Below, one piece after another: positions 34,754-47,000 of a stretch of DNA of 64,000 bases. How positions within the stretch are numbered: the first letter of the stretch is position 1; each line of letters begins with the position of its first letter. The position numbers were made by a program, and so were the translations under genes. Under the pieces are notes generated by a model. That model did no database searches. It was not told where the DNA came from and worked only from the letters and a program-made list of their open reading frames with translations. Source of the stretch: Archilochus colubris (taxonomy: Eukaryota; Chordata; Aves; Apodiformes; Trochilidae); the NCBI GenBank assembly GCA_023079485.1, contig CM041115.1, forward strand, positions 44,820,305-44,884,304. Reading direction: 5' to 3'.

Positions 34754-34788
34754 AAAAAAAAAAAAAAAAAAAAAAAAAGTAATCCAGT
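34754..34788. repeat. Homopolymer tract, 35 A
   Basis: Uninterrupted run of 35 A. The sequence to its left (for a plus-strand retrocopy) shows no recognisable gene or LINE 3' end, so its origin is unclear. Confidence 0.85.
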
Positions 34789-34833
34789 CAATGGAGTAGG
34801 AAATCAAAGGCATTACAGTATTTTTTCTTTCTC

Positions 34834-34865
34834 TATGTGTGTGTGCACGCGTACGTATATATGCA
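34834..34865. repeat. Second alternating purine-pyrimidine tract (Z-DNA type)
   Basis: Thirty-two bases alternate exactly, from TATGTGTGTG through CACGCG and CGTATATATGCA. The CACGCG core makes this the stronger Z-DNA candidate of the two. It lies 45 bases after the A35 run. Confidence 0.75.
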
Positions 34866-35570
34866 ACTGTGTATATTATGCCAAGTCCTAAATGGAGTGG
34901 TGAGATTTCTGGGTGTCTGCTTGTGGTGGTCCACACAAGTAAAAAGATAATTGGTAATTGGAGAAATTGCTCTCAAATCACTTAGCCTGGAGTGTCTGAC
35001 AAGCTGCAATCAGTCCATGACATATGCATGAATCCCAGTTTTTTGGGTGTTATTTGACTGGTGGTAAAGCTCTCTGGCTAACTGCTGTGCTGTTGGTTTT
35101 AGAACTGGAAGTTTGTCTGTGTAGGGGTGTAATTCAAGATGTCCCTCACACCCCACCACTTACTTCCCAACCCCAGATTTCAGCTGGAGTTGCTGGCATG
35201 GTGGCTAGGAGTATAGAAATGCTGGCACACATGGGGTTTACTTGCTTCCAAGGTTCCAGAGACCAGAGACCACATCAAAGACAGAAGAGAATGAAACCAC
35301 TGTGGCAAATGGGAATTTAGAGAGCACCACGTTGCCTGAAGACAGGGACTTTCTCCATAAAATTTGGATGCATTTTCAGGAATAAAAATTAGGAGGGGGG
35401 GTGGAGTGAAAAAAGTTTGGATGAGCACAGAGAACAAACAGACCTTAGATAACTCTGTAAGACTTTGTGGGAGAGATCTTCAGAGCTGGACAAAGTCTAA
35501 AGCATTTTGTGTCCCCTTGTGCAAGACACTCTTTTTAAAGTTATCTTGATCCATGAGAGAAAGATTTTTC

Positions 35571-35908
35571 TTCCCTTCCCTTCCCTTCCCTTCCCTTCCC
35601 TTCCCTTCCCTTCCCTTCCCTTCCCTTCCCTTCCCTTCCCTTCCCTTCCCTTCCCTTCCCTTCCCTTCCCTTCCCTTCCCTTCCCTTCCCTTCCCTTCTC
35701 TTCCCTTCCCTTCCCTTCCCTTCCCTTCCCTTCCCTTCCCTTCCCTTCCCTTCCCTTCCCTTCCCTTCCCTTCCCTTCCCTTCCCTTCCCTTCCCTTCCC
35801 TTCCCTTCCCTTCCCTTCCCTTCCCTTCCCCTTCCCTTCCCTTCCCTTCCCTTCCCTTCCCTTCCCTTCCCTTCCCTTCCCTTCCCTTCCCTTCCCTTCC
35901 CTTCCCTT
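35571..35908. repeat. (TTCCC)67 pentanucleotide microsatellite
   Basis: By hand count there are 26 units, then 25 units, one six-base TTCCCC unit (35826-35831) and 15 more units. The only substitution is TTCTC at 35696-35700. The minus strand is (GGGAA)n, all purine, and every four units satisfy the G-quadruplex pattern with two-base loops. The motif contains no stop codon in any frame on either strand, so 145-157-codon open frames across it are artefacts. The strand asymmetry continues as CT-rich sequence to about 35940. The near purity implies recent expansion. Confidence 0.97.
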
Positions 35909-38900
35909 TTCTCTCTTTCACTTTCTTTGTCTCTTTCTTCATGTAGTGATTATGAAGCAAAAGGAAATTACTGCTCATAAGGTTCTAGGTAGTTTCCTCT
36001 GTGATTGTTAGACTGATAAAAACCTGACAAAACTCCTAGCTTTTAATGAATACTTATCAGAAGCTTTGAGACTGATTCTTCAGTGTAACTAGTTCTTTTG
36101 CAATAATTTATTAGTAGTTTTAATAATATAGGTTTTTGTCATGTGTAATTGGCTAGTAACTATTTTCTCAGGAGCAGACATTTAATAAATGTGGAGTCTG
36201 AACACATTCTCTTACTTCTAATTCCACCAAGTAAGGCCCCTGCAACAGAAGCCCAGATCACTTACCAGAGATGCAAACCTGGGCTGACCCAGAAACACAG
36301 CAATCCCTAATGGAGTTATTCCAGATTTGGTATCAGCGTGATGAGAACTGGAATACAGCCTGATAGCAGACTGCCATCTCCCCAGCCTGTGCACTGTGGT
36401 CTCGAAACCTTCTTTGAGCACACTGTGATGAGCATTGCAAGGAAGTTTACAGGGACTCCAGGTACACTATGAGGCTTGCTGAGCATATCTAGTGGTCTGT
36501 CAGCCTAACCATCTGTATCTGCTCTTTGTCACATGACACTGATCAGAGAGATATGAATATGTAATGAACGTCAAAACCTTCCATAAGTCTAGATAAAAAA
36601 TTCTCTGGTTATGATTCTGAGTTCTTTTTACTTGCATGCTTCTTGCATGCTTAAGGAGAAAGCTCCATCTAGATGCAGTAGAAATTATGTATAGATCTCC
36701 CAGGGCACATTTGCAACAGCCACAGTAAATGCATGCTCTCCTCACAGGAAGTCAAGGACATGATTCCTTTGGGATGATTTCTGCCTTGCTGAGGTTCAAT
36801 GTACCAGTGTGTCAAACTGACTAATGCAGGACACTGTGATAGATTTGGGACTTTCTCTTTGCTTTTGTGTTGATCTGTGTTGGTGTTTTTGGCTGGAGGC
36901 AGGGTTTCTATCTCTGCATTTGGCTTCTACACGCAGCCTCATATAGTAATACTCTCATCTGGTACACTTATTTGTACAGTGTGTCTTGTTATGGCTTTTT
37001 AATAAACAAGTTTCCTGGCATTTTCTTTGCAGTCTTTGGGGTAGGAAAAATGGACTGATCCTGAGTGTCCTCCAAAAATGACAAGTTTTTTGCCCATGGA
37101 AAGCTATTTTAGTTGACTTGATACCTAGCTTTCACTGGAGGATGTCAACTTGAACTACAGTCCCAATCCTTTAATTTCCATTACATTCCATCTATACTTA
37201 TGATGGGTTTTAGATTATTTTTAAGCATTTGACCATTTTACTTAGTAAGGACACAGTTCAAAAATAAGCTAATCTAAAAGAAAGTGCTGGTTTAAATAAA
37301 CCAAGAATTAAAAACAAATGACACATGCCCGTTTTCCCAGGTTTTCTACAGTGGTGGACAATTATGACTGGCTAGTAAACCAATGATCCTTGATCTCATA
37401 AAGTGTGTCAATGATATGCATGGGAAGACAGCCAGTGTATTTGCAGCTGAAGTTGTGTCTCATTAAATATTATTTGATGGATAGTACAGAAAAGTAGAGG
37501 AAACATCAGAAACATAATTTTCATTAACCGGGAACAGAGGGATTAACAGGATAGTCTTTCACAATTCCTTTGCAAAATGATACATGTATAAGCAAACATA
37601 CCAGTTATCGAAACATTTCCTCTAGGTATACTCCACTCCTCTGGATTTGTTGTGGGAGTCTATCAGCACCCACTACTATTTCACCATGCTTCTTTTCCTC
37701 TCTTTCATGCAGTCTGTGCCTTGGAATGCCTTTCCTTCTGGACAAAGTGAGATGGACAGCCTGTTTTTGAAGCCTGTCAGTTCATCTCTCTGTATATCCC
37801 AGCAGAAGTTTGGGGGATGGTGACACCAGGCCCTTCTTCCCTGACCTGGGAGTCAGTCTTGCCAGTAGAGTGCTGTTGTTATAAAGACACAGATGCAGGC
37901 ACTTTCTTCTTCCCCTCCGGCTGTGTTGTTTGCCTTCCATCCCAGAAGGAAGCTTCAAGACAAGGTATGGCTGTGCATCTCCTGCGCAGTTGATAGCAGA
38001 GCTCTGGTTGATGTGTGGCCCGGCATGAGTGAGAACTGCTCCAGGCTGAGGCCAGTATGCAAGCCCACCTCTCTTCTTTCTCAGGACATCTGCCAAACAT
38101 CAGCTAAACTAGGAAATGTGGATTTCAACTCTTCCTTTTAGGCAGATTCAGGCCAGTCACAGTGGAGGTCTCTAGTCACCATGAGAGCATAGCTAATGGG
38201 GTCTGTGCTACACAGCTGCTGCATACTTAGCCATCTATAGCTCCCTAGGAGCAATGCAGTTGGATGTACTTTTGTGATGAGGTCACTTTCCCTTTAGTGC
38301 CTGATTTCTACCTAAACTACCCTTCAAAGGCCTTTCAGCAAGCTCATTGTAACCTTCACTGTTTGGTGCCTGGTCTGGGGCAAGTATTTTACTAAGACAG
38401 AATCCCACTGTAACCAGGTGACTTGTTTTAGCCACCTATCTGTCCCTTCTTGGTAAACATTAAATTGCTGCACAAATACCCATGAATCCACAATGCATTG
38501 CCTGGAGGATAGAAGATTATACCTCAAGGAAGCTTTTGCTATATTCAGCAGAGCATCAGCCTTGTTGCTAAGGAAAATTAGATATTTAAAACCAGTTTTA
38601 CTAAAGGACGTGTGTTTGGAATTCTGAGGAATAAGGCTGCAGAATGGTAAAACATGAACTGCAGTGGGGATACTTCCAATGTGTCAGCAACACCAAGTGG
38701 ATGACTGGTTCACTTCTGCCAATAGATCAGAGCCAATACATACTTCTGTTCTTAGAGGTGGCTACCAGACTTCCTCTTTGTAGTGTCCCTTCCCAGACTT
38801 GCTCTTGGCTTTATCAGAATGTCTTTTTCTGTCATGGTGGTACGCTAGAACTTCACACAGGCCTGCACAGGGTTACATGATTTCCTTCCCTTCCTCACTG

Positions 38901-41900
38901 AAGTCTCATGTTTAATATTTCAGTTGTATATCTCAATGGGGACATCCCTGGCTGTGATCCTTTGTTATGGTCTCCCTACACCATCGTAATATAGAACTGT
39001 AAATTATGCAACATGAGAAATATTAATCGTGTAAGCATTTTCAAAAGACTTACAATATTTAGCTTGCTTCAAGCTCTGCATGAAGTCTACATGTGTCCTG
39101 GAGGACAAAAGAGACTTTTGAGGACGTGCTTGCCAAGACTGAGCATTTCCATCCTCTCCCTCCTGTACATACCCACATATGAATATACACACTTCATTAG
39201 ATTAAAAGAAGCCCTGGGGAATGCTGTCACAGCTGCCCACATCCTTTTCTTGTATCCAGCCTTTAGACTTAAATATGATAATACTTTGCACAAGCTCTGC
39301 CATACCTAGAGAGTCTCAAACAAAAGATTGTTTTTTCTCCAGTACAAACCATCACTGCAGATGCTGGTGTTACATGGCAAGAAAATGAAATCAGAATCAG
39401 GCCCAAACTTTCAAAGTTTGCTCTGAATTTCCTGGCTTTTGTGGTTAGAATCCAGACCCTTAACATTATTTTAACATAGGTTTTGCATTTATATTTATAA
39501 ACACAGAGTACTGCTGCCTATTTGAGTTTAGAATAGATTGTGGTATAAACATATTTCCTCTTTACACATTATAATCAGTGCACAATGGCCTGCTTTATGT
39601 AAAACATATCACAGTCTTTGCTTCTCTGTATGTGCTTGCATGCACATATAGCTTAAATTAACTAACTTAATATTCTCATGATGTGTTCAAAGAGGAGATC
39701 TGTGAATGAGGTAGGGAAAGATGGTCTTACAGTTCTTATTTTGGAGTCTGAGATTAAACACTGTATTTAGAGAAACACTTAATGATGATTCATTTTAGCA
39801 GGCCTTTGGTTGATGACTTATTTATAATTTCATCAACCAAACACTTCCCTTGACAGAGTATGTTTTGGCTCACTGTTGCTTCTGACAGCTATGTAGAACA
39901 ATCCATAGTAAATGTGTCCTTTACAAAATTAGCCAAACATCATTCCAATGCAATGACTCTGTAGGCGATAAGATGAAAATGATTAGTTACAGTTCATTGA
40001 ATATTGCCCCAAATGTGTTCAAAACTACTGCTTGGCATAATCCTTGAGAAGGTGTTTTGGCTTCTTTCACAGCATTGCTGAAAAACAGTTGAAATTGAAG
40101 TTGAGTTTTGTTTAAAGGGTGAACCAGTATAAAACTGGGGGCTTTTCAAGTGCTTACTGCAGAGTTTGACTTAATTTTGCAAGATATTTTGCTTAACTTG
40201 GGACATGTGGATTTATTTTTGGAGGAATTAATCACACATTCATGTTTTCATGCTGAGATTTTTTGGTTGTTGGCCTTGCACAATAATTTTTTTCAGTGCA
40301 ATTGCACAAACAGCAGCCTTAATAACAATGACAAGAGCATCTAATTCCTATAAATCAGAGAAGAGAAAACGGAGACAGAAAGTTTCCAAGATGCTGCAAG
40401 GTGGGGTTCCCATAAGATGTAACAAGGATGTTACTGGGTGAACACCAGCAAAGGAGTTGGAGCAGTGTGTTTGGGGTGTCATCTGCAACAGAGCGATGGC
40501 AGGAGTGTTCAGTGCTCATGTCATGCACTGCGGTGCTCTCAGGCAGAGCAGTTGAAGAAAAAATATTCAATATCCTGTTGCCATCTTTCAAAAAAGATCG
40601 AATCCAACAGTTCGAGACAAAGTGTTTATAGACGACCTCTGTTAGGTGCCTGTTCCCAGCTGCATCTGTCCACAAAAAGAGCTGCACACTCAACTCATTT
40701 ACTAAGGACCAAACAGAGAACTGATGTGCTGGGAGGTGGGCACACAGGCACATTCCCTCCACACTGTTCCCAGGCTCCATACCACAAGATGTGGCAGCTC
40801 AGCATCACTGCAGGCTGCCAGGGTGATTTTCCAGTGCCCTAGGCTGCAGTCCAACCCGATGGAGGCTGCTATGAGCACTGGTGCTCTCTGCTGTTTTTTT
40901 CAACAGCCTTAGCCCTGTTGCTTTCACCTGCAGATTGGCAGCGATGTGAAAGGGTCAAGGACTGTGTTTTTCTCCTCACTTCTTTCCCACCCAGCCTTGG
41001 GTGCTCTGGGTGGCCTCAGGGACACAGTGCTACTTTGAGCAGAGTGTGAGGGGGCAAAGGTGAAGTCACAGAGGACAACACTCCTTCTCTTCACCTTCAT
41101 TCAGCAGGATAACACTGCACTCTTCTGCTTATCTGCACAATACTCTAAGGATACATAATTTTTTGTTTAAAATGCAGGGAAGATGCTATTTCCCAAGCAA
41201 TCACTGATATGAAAGTTTACATGATTGTACTTACATATGGTTTTGAAAATTATTTCATTTATTGTAAACGTAATTTTTTTTTTTTTAAACTAAATACTCC
41301 ATGATTATGTAAGAGCTGCACACCGTCTTCCAGTTCATAAAACTTGCAGCACAGATTAGGAACACGTAAGTCCATCCTCTCAGATTCTGAATGCAACTCA
41401 ATTAACTTACAATTCTATCTTACTCCTCCTAAAGGATGTAAGACTACTTTGGAGAGAGATACATGCTATTAGCCTTACTTTTTATGTCCCAAACTGATGG
41501 GATTTGTCCAAAATCACTGCCTAAGTCAGCTGAAGAGCTAGGGTGAAACCTCTGTCTTCTCACTCACAATATGAAAAATTATCCTCAAGTCAGCTTTCAA
41601 ACTCAAACTGGTTTTAATGAAGATAAATGGAAGCCTTAAATCCCTTAGTACATTTCAATATGTTAGCTGTAAGCCTCAATAGTAAACTTCCACCTGGGAA
41701 ATTACTGCATTTTTAAAAAAGGGCAAGACAATTCCTCTCTGTCCTCTCTTTGTCTGGAAAGAAAGGAGTATACATATATCTACTCAGAAGCAACATTCTT
41801 TGCAGATAAAACACTTTATTAGTAAAAGTGTTGTTGTTATCTCTCTTTGTAATTAACAAATACAATGAATGTCTGGTGTTTCATACCTGGCTTTCCTCTC

Positions 41901-41929
41901 CTAAGACTAGTTGCAAACAAAATAAGCCA

Positions 41930-41931
<2 letters not shown>
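35909..41931. other. Unique non-coding DNA
   Basis: No gene recognised. It contains a near-consensus minus-strand splice donor (CTCTG then GTAAGT, intron start at 36265) with no supporting exon features. A block at about 40140-40400 is rich in AATTAATC and TTGCACAA motifs and may be conserved. A T run lies at 41274-41285. Confidence 0.6.
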
Positions 41932-41962
<31 letters not shown>

Positions 41963-42060
41963 CACATACATTGAGCTAAATTCTGTTCTCTGAGATGTGT
42001 ACTGTGCTGGTCCACACTGATGCAAAGGGGAAAGCAATTTTACTTCCCTTGCCGCTCCAA
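41932..42060 (-). repeat. T31 run followed by possible decayed SINE-like sequence
   Basis: A run of 31 T (41932-41962) is followed on the right by sequence that on the minus strand reads CATCAGTGTGGACC and then CTCAGAGAACAGAATTTAGC before the A tail. This resembles, from memory, the 3' part of an old amniote interspersed repeat (GAGAGCAGAATTTGGCCC type). A minus-strand retroposed copy with its poly(A) would give this layout. The T run is certain; the repeat identity is weak. Confidence 0.35.
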
Positions 42061-43961
42061 ATTTAATTGCATATTTCAGCATTATATGTAGATCTGCCAG
42101 ATAGTGTCCTTGATGTAAAATGTGATTAGCCACTGACTACTCCCTTGCAGCTCCTGGGAGCTCCCCTCACTTGTGTGCTGAAGGTCTGTGCCCTTCTCTG
42201 TGCTGGAGTACTGGAACATCTTGGTCAGACTGATGGAGTGGAGCATGGGATGAGTATGGCTTTGCTGGGGATGTTAAAGGAAGTTTGCATCCTCCTCCTC
42301 AGATTACACATGGTTTCTCACTGTATCAGTCAGCTGTAGCTGTGCAGCCTTTTTTGTTAGATGGGGGGCAGAAGTAGACTCAGTGGAGACCTTTCAAAAT
42401 TTCATCTCCCCACAACTCCCTTCCCATCAGGGAAAAAAAGGCGTCTGTAACACACAGATTGTATATACCTATGTCTGCCCCTGCTCCTTCCCTGAGTTGT
42501 AATTAATTTAAATCAGGGATAAAAGCTGAGTGAAATATGGTTTCTCTGAACTGTGTTAAAGATGCTCCAAAAAGATGCCTGCTGTATTTGTATAACTGTT
42601 TAAACAAAGCATCATAAGAACTCAAATGAGTATCAGATTGATCCCTCCAGTGCTTAGTGCAGTCTCCTAGGATCACAGAATATCACAAACCTGGCACTGG
42701 TGAATGCAATAAGGATGTAGTATTGTAAGAAGAGGCCACACCTCTGACACTTCATGTTACAGATCTGCTTCACGAAGCTAGAAAGCAACAGGAATTTGAG
42801 ATAATCTTTAATGTGGTGATTTGCATTAATTTCTGCCAGCCACATTCTTAAACACTCAGCTTCATGGAAACAACTGGTCTGAAAGAGAAGAAACTACCAC
42901 TGTTACCTCCCCATCCAGATTTCCCCCCAGTTTGCCCGTGAAAGGCAGCCCAAGACTCCTTGGAGGTGCACGCAGGACTGAAGTGCTGCCCAGTGTTGGA
43001 GAATCAGACTTCCTGGAGAAAGGTTGCTTCTGCCACAGTGAACCTGAGGGGAGAGGCAAGGGAAGCAAGCCCTGGAGACCTCAAATAGCTGTTCTTGCTA
43101 TACTTGAGGGACAAGAGGAGGGAGGGAAGCAGGGAAGGGTGCTTTTGCAAGGAACTTACCACCACCCCTGATGTACACCAAAGGTGAAGCAGAAAGCTCA
43201 CTTTTCCAGGGCTCTTGCACTGCTGGTGTAAACACCTTAGCAGATGACATGTTCTTTTGTAAATAAGTCTTCTGTGGAGAGCAGCTACCACATTGCCTAT
43301 ACCAAGCCAGTCCCATAATGTATCAGTGTTTCTCTGAAGAAGTTTGTTGGTTTTTTTTCCCCAGGAAACAAATGGGACAGAGTGACTCTTGTTGAATTTC
43401 TACCTGTGTGTTGCTCTTGTCATTCCTCTACTGATAAAGTAATAATCCAAGACCTGTTATTGAATATAGCCTGTCAAACAGACTTAAGGAAAGAAGGCTT
43501 GATTATTTCATTAGCAATAGGATGGGATGGGTAACTTGAAAATTTATTACATCAGTAAATTAAAGTCTTGCCACTATCTATCAAAGAACCATTATGGGTC
43601 AAATAAAGACCATATGTGTCATTAAAATTTTGTTTTGTGAGCCTTGAAAACTAAAGTGTGTCATATTTTATTTTGGTGTCATTGTAGTTTATTTACTTGG
43701 TTATATATCTGGGGGGTTGTGCTTTTTTGTTGTTTTGGGGGGGTTTTTTGGGTTTTTTTACATTTATCCAGAGGGCCAGCCTTGTGCTGAACATGACTGA
43801 TTTGTATAGAAACATTTAAGTTGGTTCTTATGCAGAGATCGACCTCTGATTTGTGTTGGCTTTTTGCACATTGATTTAGCAAAGGCAGGTTTTGGCTTTG
43901 TTTTCTACAAAGTCCTAAGCTTTTCTTTTTATCTGGCTTATCTTCACATATTTGTCTTTTC
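42061..43961. other. Unique non-coding DNA
   Basis: No gene recognised. A G/T-rich low-complexity stretch (43711-43760), with G runs of 6, 7 and 3, is the only structured sequence. Confidence 0.6.
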
Positions 43962-44050
43962 GAGCTGCAAGCTCCTTGGGGCAGGGGTTGCATTCACAGT
44001 GTTTAATGTGCCTTGCACAAACGGAGTCCTGAGCTCAGGCTCATAAGTAT
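43962..44050 (+). mobile_element. MIR/L2-like 3' tail remnant
   Basis: GAGCTGCAAGCTCCTTGGGG followed by CAGGGGTTG, then TTTAATGTGCCTTGCACAAACG and GAGTCCT, ending GGCTCATAAG. The order (TGTAAGCTCCTTGGGGCAGGGA..., GCCTAGCACA..., then GGCGCTCAATAA) is the conserved 3' end shared by L2 LINEs and MIR-type SINEs. No tRNA-derived head was found upstream, so it is a tail-only fragment. The comparison is from memory, and subfamily is not assigned. Confidence 0.55.
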
Positions 44051-47000
44051 CAGCTGAAAGCTAATAGTAAGAATGAATTCCATCTGATCCAGATCATTGC
44101 AGAAGCTGATCCTTAAACTTTAATCTAGCCCGTTTTGCCCACAGACTTGCATGTTTAGTGACCACTATGGAATGAAAAAGGGACCATGATTTGAGGAAAA
44201 CAAAATGTCAATAGGTAACATTTGGTCTTCTCTGCAGAAAATGTGCTGCTTAAAGCAATCTTTCTTTTTTATTATAGTTCTACAATAGGTGCTAGTGTTT
44301 GTTAGGACAATAAACTTGTCACATTGAATTATGGTAGTAAAAGAGCACAGATGCACACAGAGCCAAAACCAAGCCTCAGAGTGTTTTAATTCATTAGCTC
44401 AACAACTCATGTTTTAGGAAATAAGGAAGATGGAAAATTAGGAAATGGAACAGAGTCTTACGTGAGTGGAAGCTACATGAATTTGAATGAATCCAAGTAT
44501 CATTTATAGGGCAAGAAAGAACTCCTTGTATTCATTGCCATATATTAAACCTTGTTTATCCTTCCTTAAACTAACCATAAACACATTGTGTTCAAGTACT
44601 CTTTAACAACTGAGTTGCTGCGGTTGTGCTATAACTCTCCTCTGCTGCTTTTATCTTTGTAAAGGAGGCATGGCTGCCAGGCTTGGAGCCCAGCTCCCCC
44701 TGCTTCCACATCTTCAGTGTGGGAAGCCAAGAATGGCTCTGCCCATGGCCCCCACTCAGGACAGCATCAGCATTCAGGCTGAAGGACATCCTGATGTGCT
44801 ACCAGTGGCATCTGAACAGACGTGTAAGAAGGGTTTCTCTGAGCTGCATGCAGCATGGCTCTTTCTTTTTTGTTAGAAGACTTTGAGCCCTTCTCTACAA
44901 ATTCTGGATAATTCTGTTTGAATTCTTGACATCTAGATCACAAGTAAAGATTACACTTTCAGCAGAGAGGACCTGCAGGTTTTCTTTTCTTGCTGTACAG
45001 GGCTATCTGCATATGTTTTCTTGTATTACAGTAGAAAATTGGAAGTGTGTATCTGCTTTTGGATACCAGCTGATGAGTAGGAAGCTCAAACCTACAGACC
45101 CCAACATTCAAGTTTAATGCCTATGTATTAAGATATTGCAATAATGCTTTATCTGAGGTATTTTTAGCTTCATAAAAGAGACACTCATCTTCTTGATTGG
45201 TTTCAGAGTATCAATAAACCTAATGTTCAAATCTGTCTGATAACAAGTCCCTGGTTAAGAAAGTAGGCAACTATCTCTAAACAAAGAAAGTCTGAGCTGG
45301 TTCAGAGATCTGAAGGAACCTTTAATATTTTTATGGAAAGCTAGAGGCTCCAAAAGAGAAATGTGCAAAATGCATGACTGCAAAGGCAGGGACACAAGGG
45401 GAAAAAACCTCGGTTTTTATTCCCTTGGTTTTGAGGCTAGCTTGCACAGCTGCACCTCCTATAAATCAGAGCAACTGGTGGGATACTCTGTTTTACACCA
45501 GTGGATATAATGGATACCTTTCCTCCAGCACTATCTCACACCCTGCACCCTTCGACATGGAGCGGCCTCTTGGTCTTTTTGTTGGCTGCATGCCAGAGCC
45601 ACTAAACTATCACCTTCTATGATAGTCCTGGTATCCGTGACATGGTACATGCAGAAAGGCTCCTGCTTACCTTACTTGTGAAGTACATAACCTGTTCATG
45701 GCACAACAAAGGTATTTCCTCATGTTCCCCAGGCACCTCCTCCTGAACTCATAGCTGCAAGCTGCAGGCTGCCCATGGGTGGGTCCTAATGGCAGTGGAA
45801 AATGGGGCGCCTGCTTAGAACAGGGCTGCCCGTCTCTTCTTTCCCCTCCTCTAAGCCACAAATAAGTGTCAGTGAAGACACTGGAAAAAAACATCTTCAG
45901 AAAAGCATATAAAGTCCTTGATCAGACTAAGGGAGAGAACTAAATACATTGAAGGCATGAGAGAGGAAGTTTAATATCTGAAAAAACTATCTTCTCAAAA
46001 ATTTATTCCTGGATCATAAGATCCCAGCCAAAATCATTCCTTACTTACCCTTTATTTCATGTTCAGACCCCCTAGTATTCTAATAAACTCCATATTAGAA
46101 ACTGAGATGTTATTTTATCAGAATAACTATTATTGTTGCAGGCTAAGGTTTTCAGGCTCCTCAAATGTAAATTTGTAAAAGATTTTAGATCACCAGCTCA
46201 TGTTTACTGGGTATGGTTTCTATCAGCAGCATAGGGGAGGACCTTCATTACTTTCATGCTAGCTTTGCAAGATTGAGAGTCCTACTGAGCCACATGAGAA
46301 ACATGTCACTGGGATTTGACTAGGGAGCAGAGATCATTGCCAGTACAGAGAACTGCAGAGCCACAGCTCAGTAATGGGCAGCCCCATGGACACACTTTAT
46401 CATCTTACATTCCTGCTTAAGAGGAATGATGCTATTATTCTAAAGAGCAAGGGTATTAAGTGCAGACAGATGTGAATGGTCCTTATATAAGCACTGTTTT
46501 CCACAAGAACAGAGACGTGCCTTGAAATTACTGTGCAAACAGGATTTGTGGTATGGGTACTTGTGTACTTCAACAACTACTTGGGTTGCTTCTGAAATCC
46601 AGCCAATGGTGAGGTGGAACATGGCAGCTTTAACAAAATGCAGCAGTGCTACATAAGCTCAAGGCAGGAAATGAAGAAATATATCATGTTTATGTAAAAT
46701 TTTTGAAAAAATTGTACATGGGAAAGTTATAATTGCTTTAACAGGGAAATGGAGTTAGCAGCCTGGTTTTGGGATACTGTGCTCCAAGGAGTTAAATGAT
46801 CACAAGCAGTTTGCATTCATGTTCATGGCTTGTCAGACTGACAGTCCATCTGAATCAGCATCATGAATATCCCTTTTTTATCCTGTTGAAGTACTGACTC
46901 AGTACTGGTTTTGAAGGATTATATTTCTGAAGAATTACTCCTGTTAGAGTAAAGTTTTGAGGGGTATTTAGAACTGTGCAATTCTAAGAATGATGCTGAA

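Larger units (their letters stand above)
29991..35565. other. Unique DNA with A-rich runs and a possible conserved block
   Basis: No gene recognised. The block 32090-32290, with motifs such as CTCATTAATTTGGCAGC and CATTTAGCATATCC, reads like a conserved non-coding element. Purine-only A-rich tracts lie at 33445-33479 and 34126-34145, and A35 at 34754-34788. Confidence 0.6.

Noticed and set aside
35571..35908. Possible CRISPR array or telomere-like repeat
   Set aside because: No spacers between units and a five-base period. It is a microsatellite and does not match the vertebrate telomere TTAGGG.
35507..36011. Three long open frames, two plus and one minus (PSLPF and GREGK repeats)
   Set aside because: They are translations of the TTCCC microsatellite, which contains no stop codon in any frame.
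39375..39420. CAGAATCAGGCCC resembling an old SINE end
   Set aside because: Single short match with no tRNA-like head or tail. Kept only as a comparison point in a finding.
42668..42690. GGATCACAGAATATCACAAA resembling a CR1 tail
   Set aside because: No CR1 3' sequence follows on the minus strand, so the match is too short.
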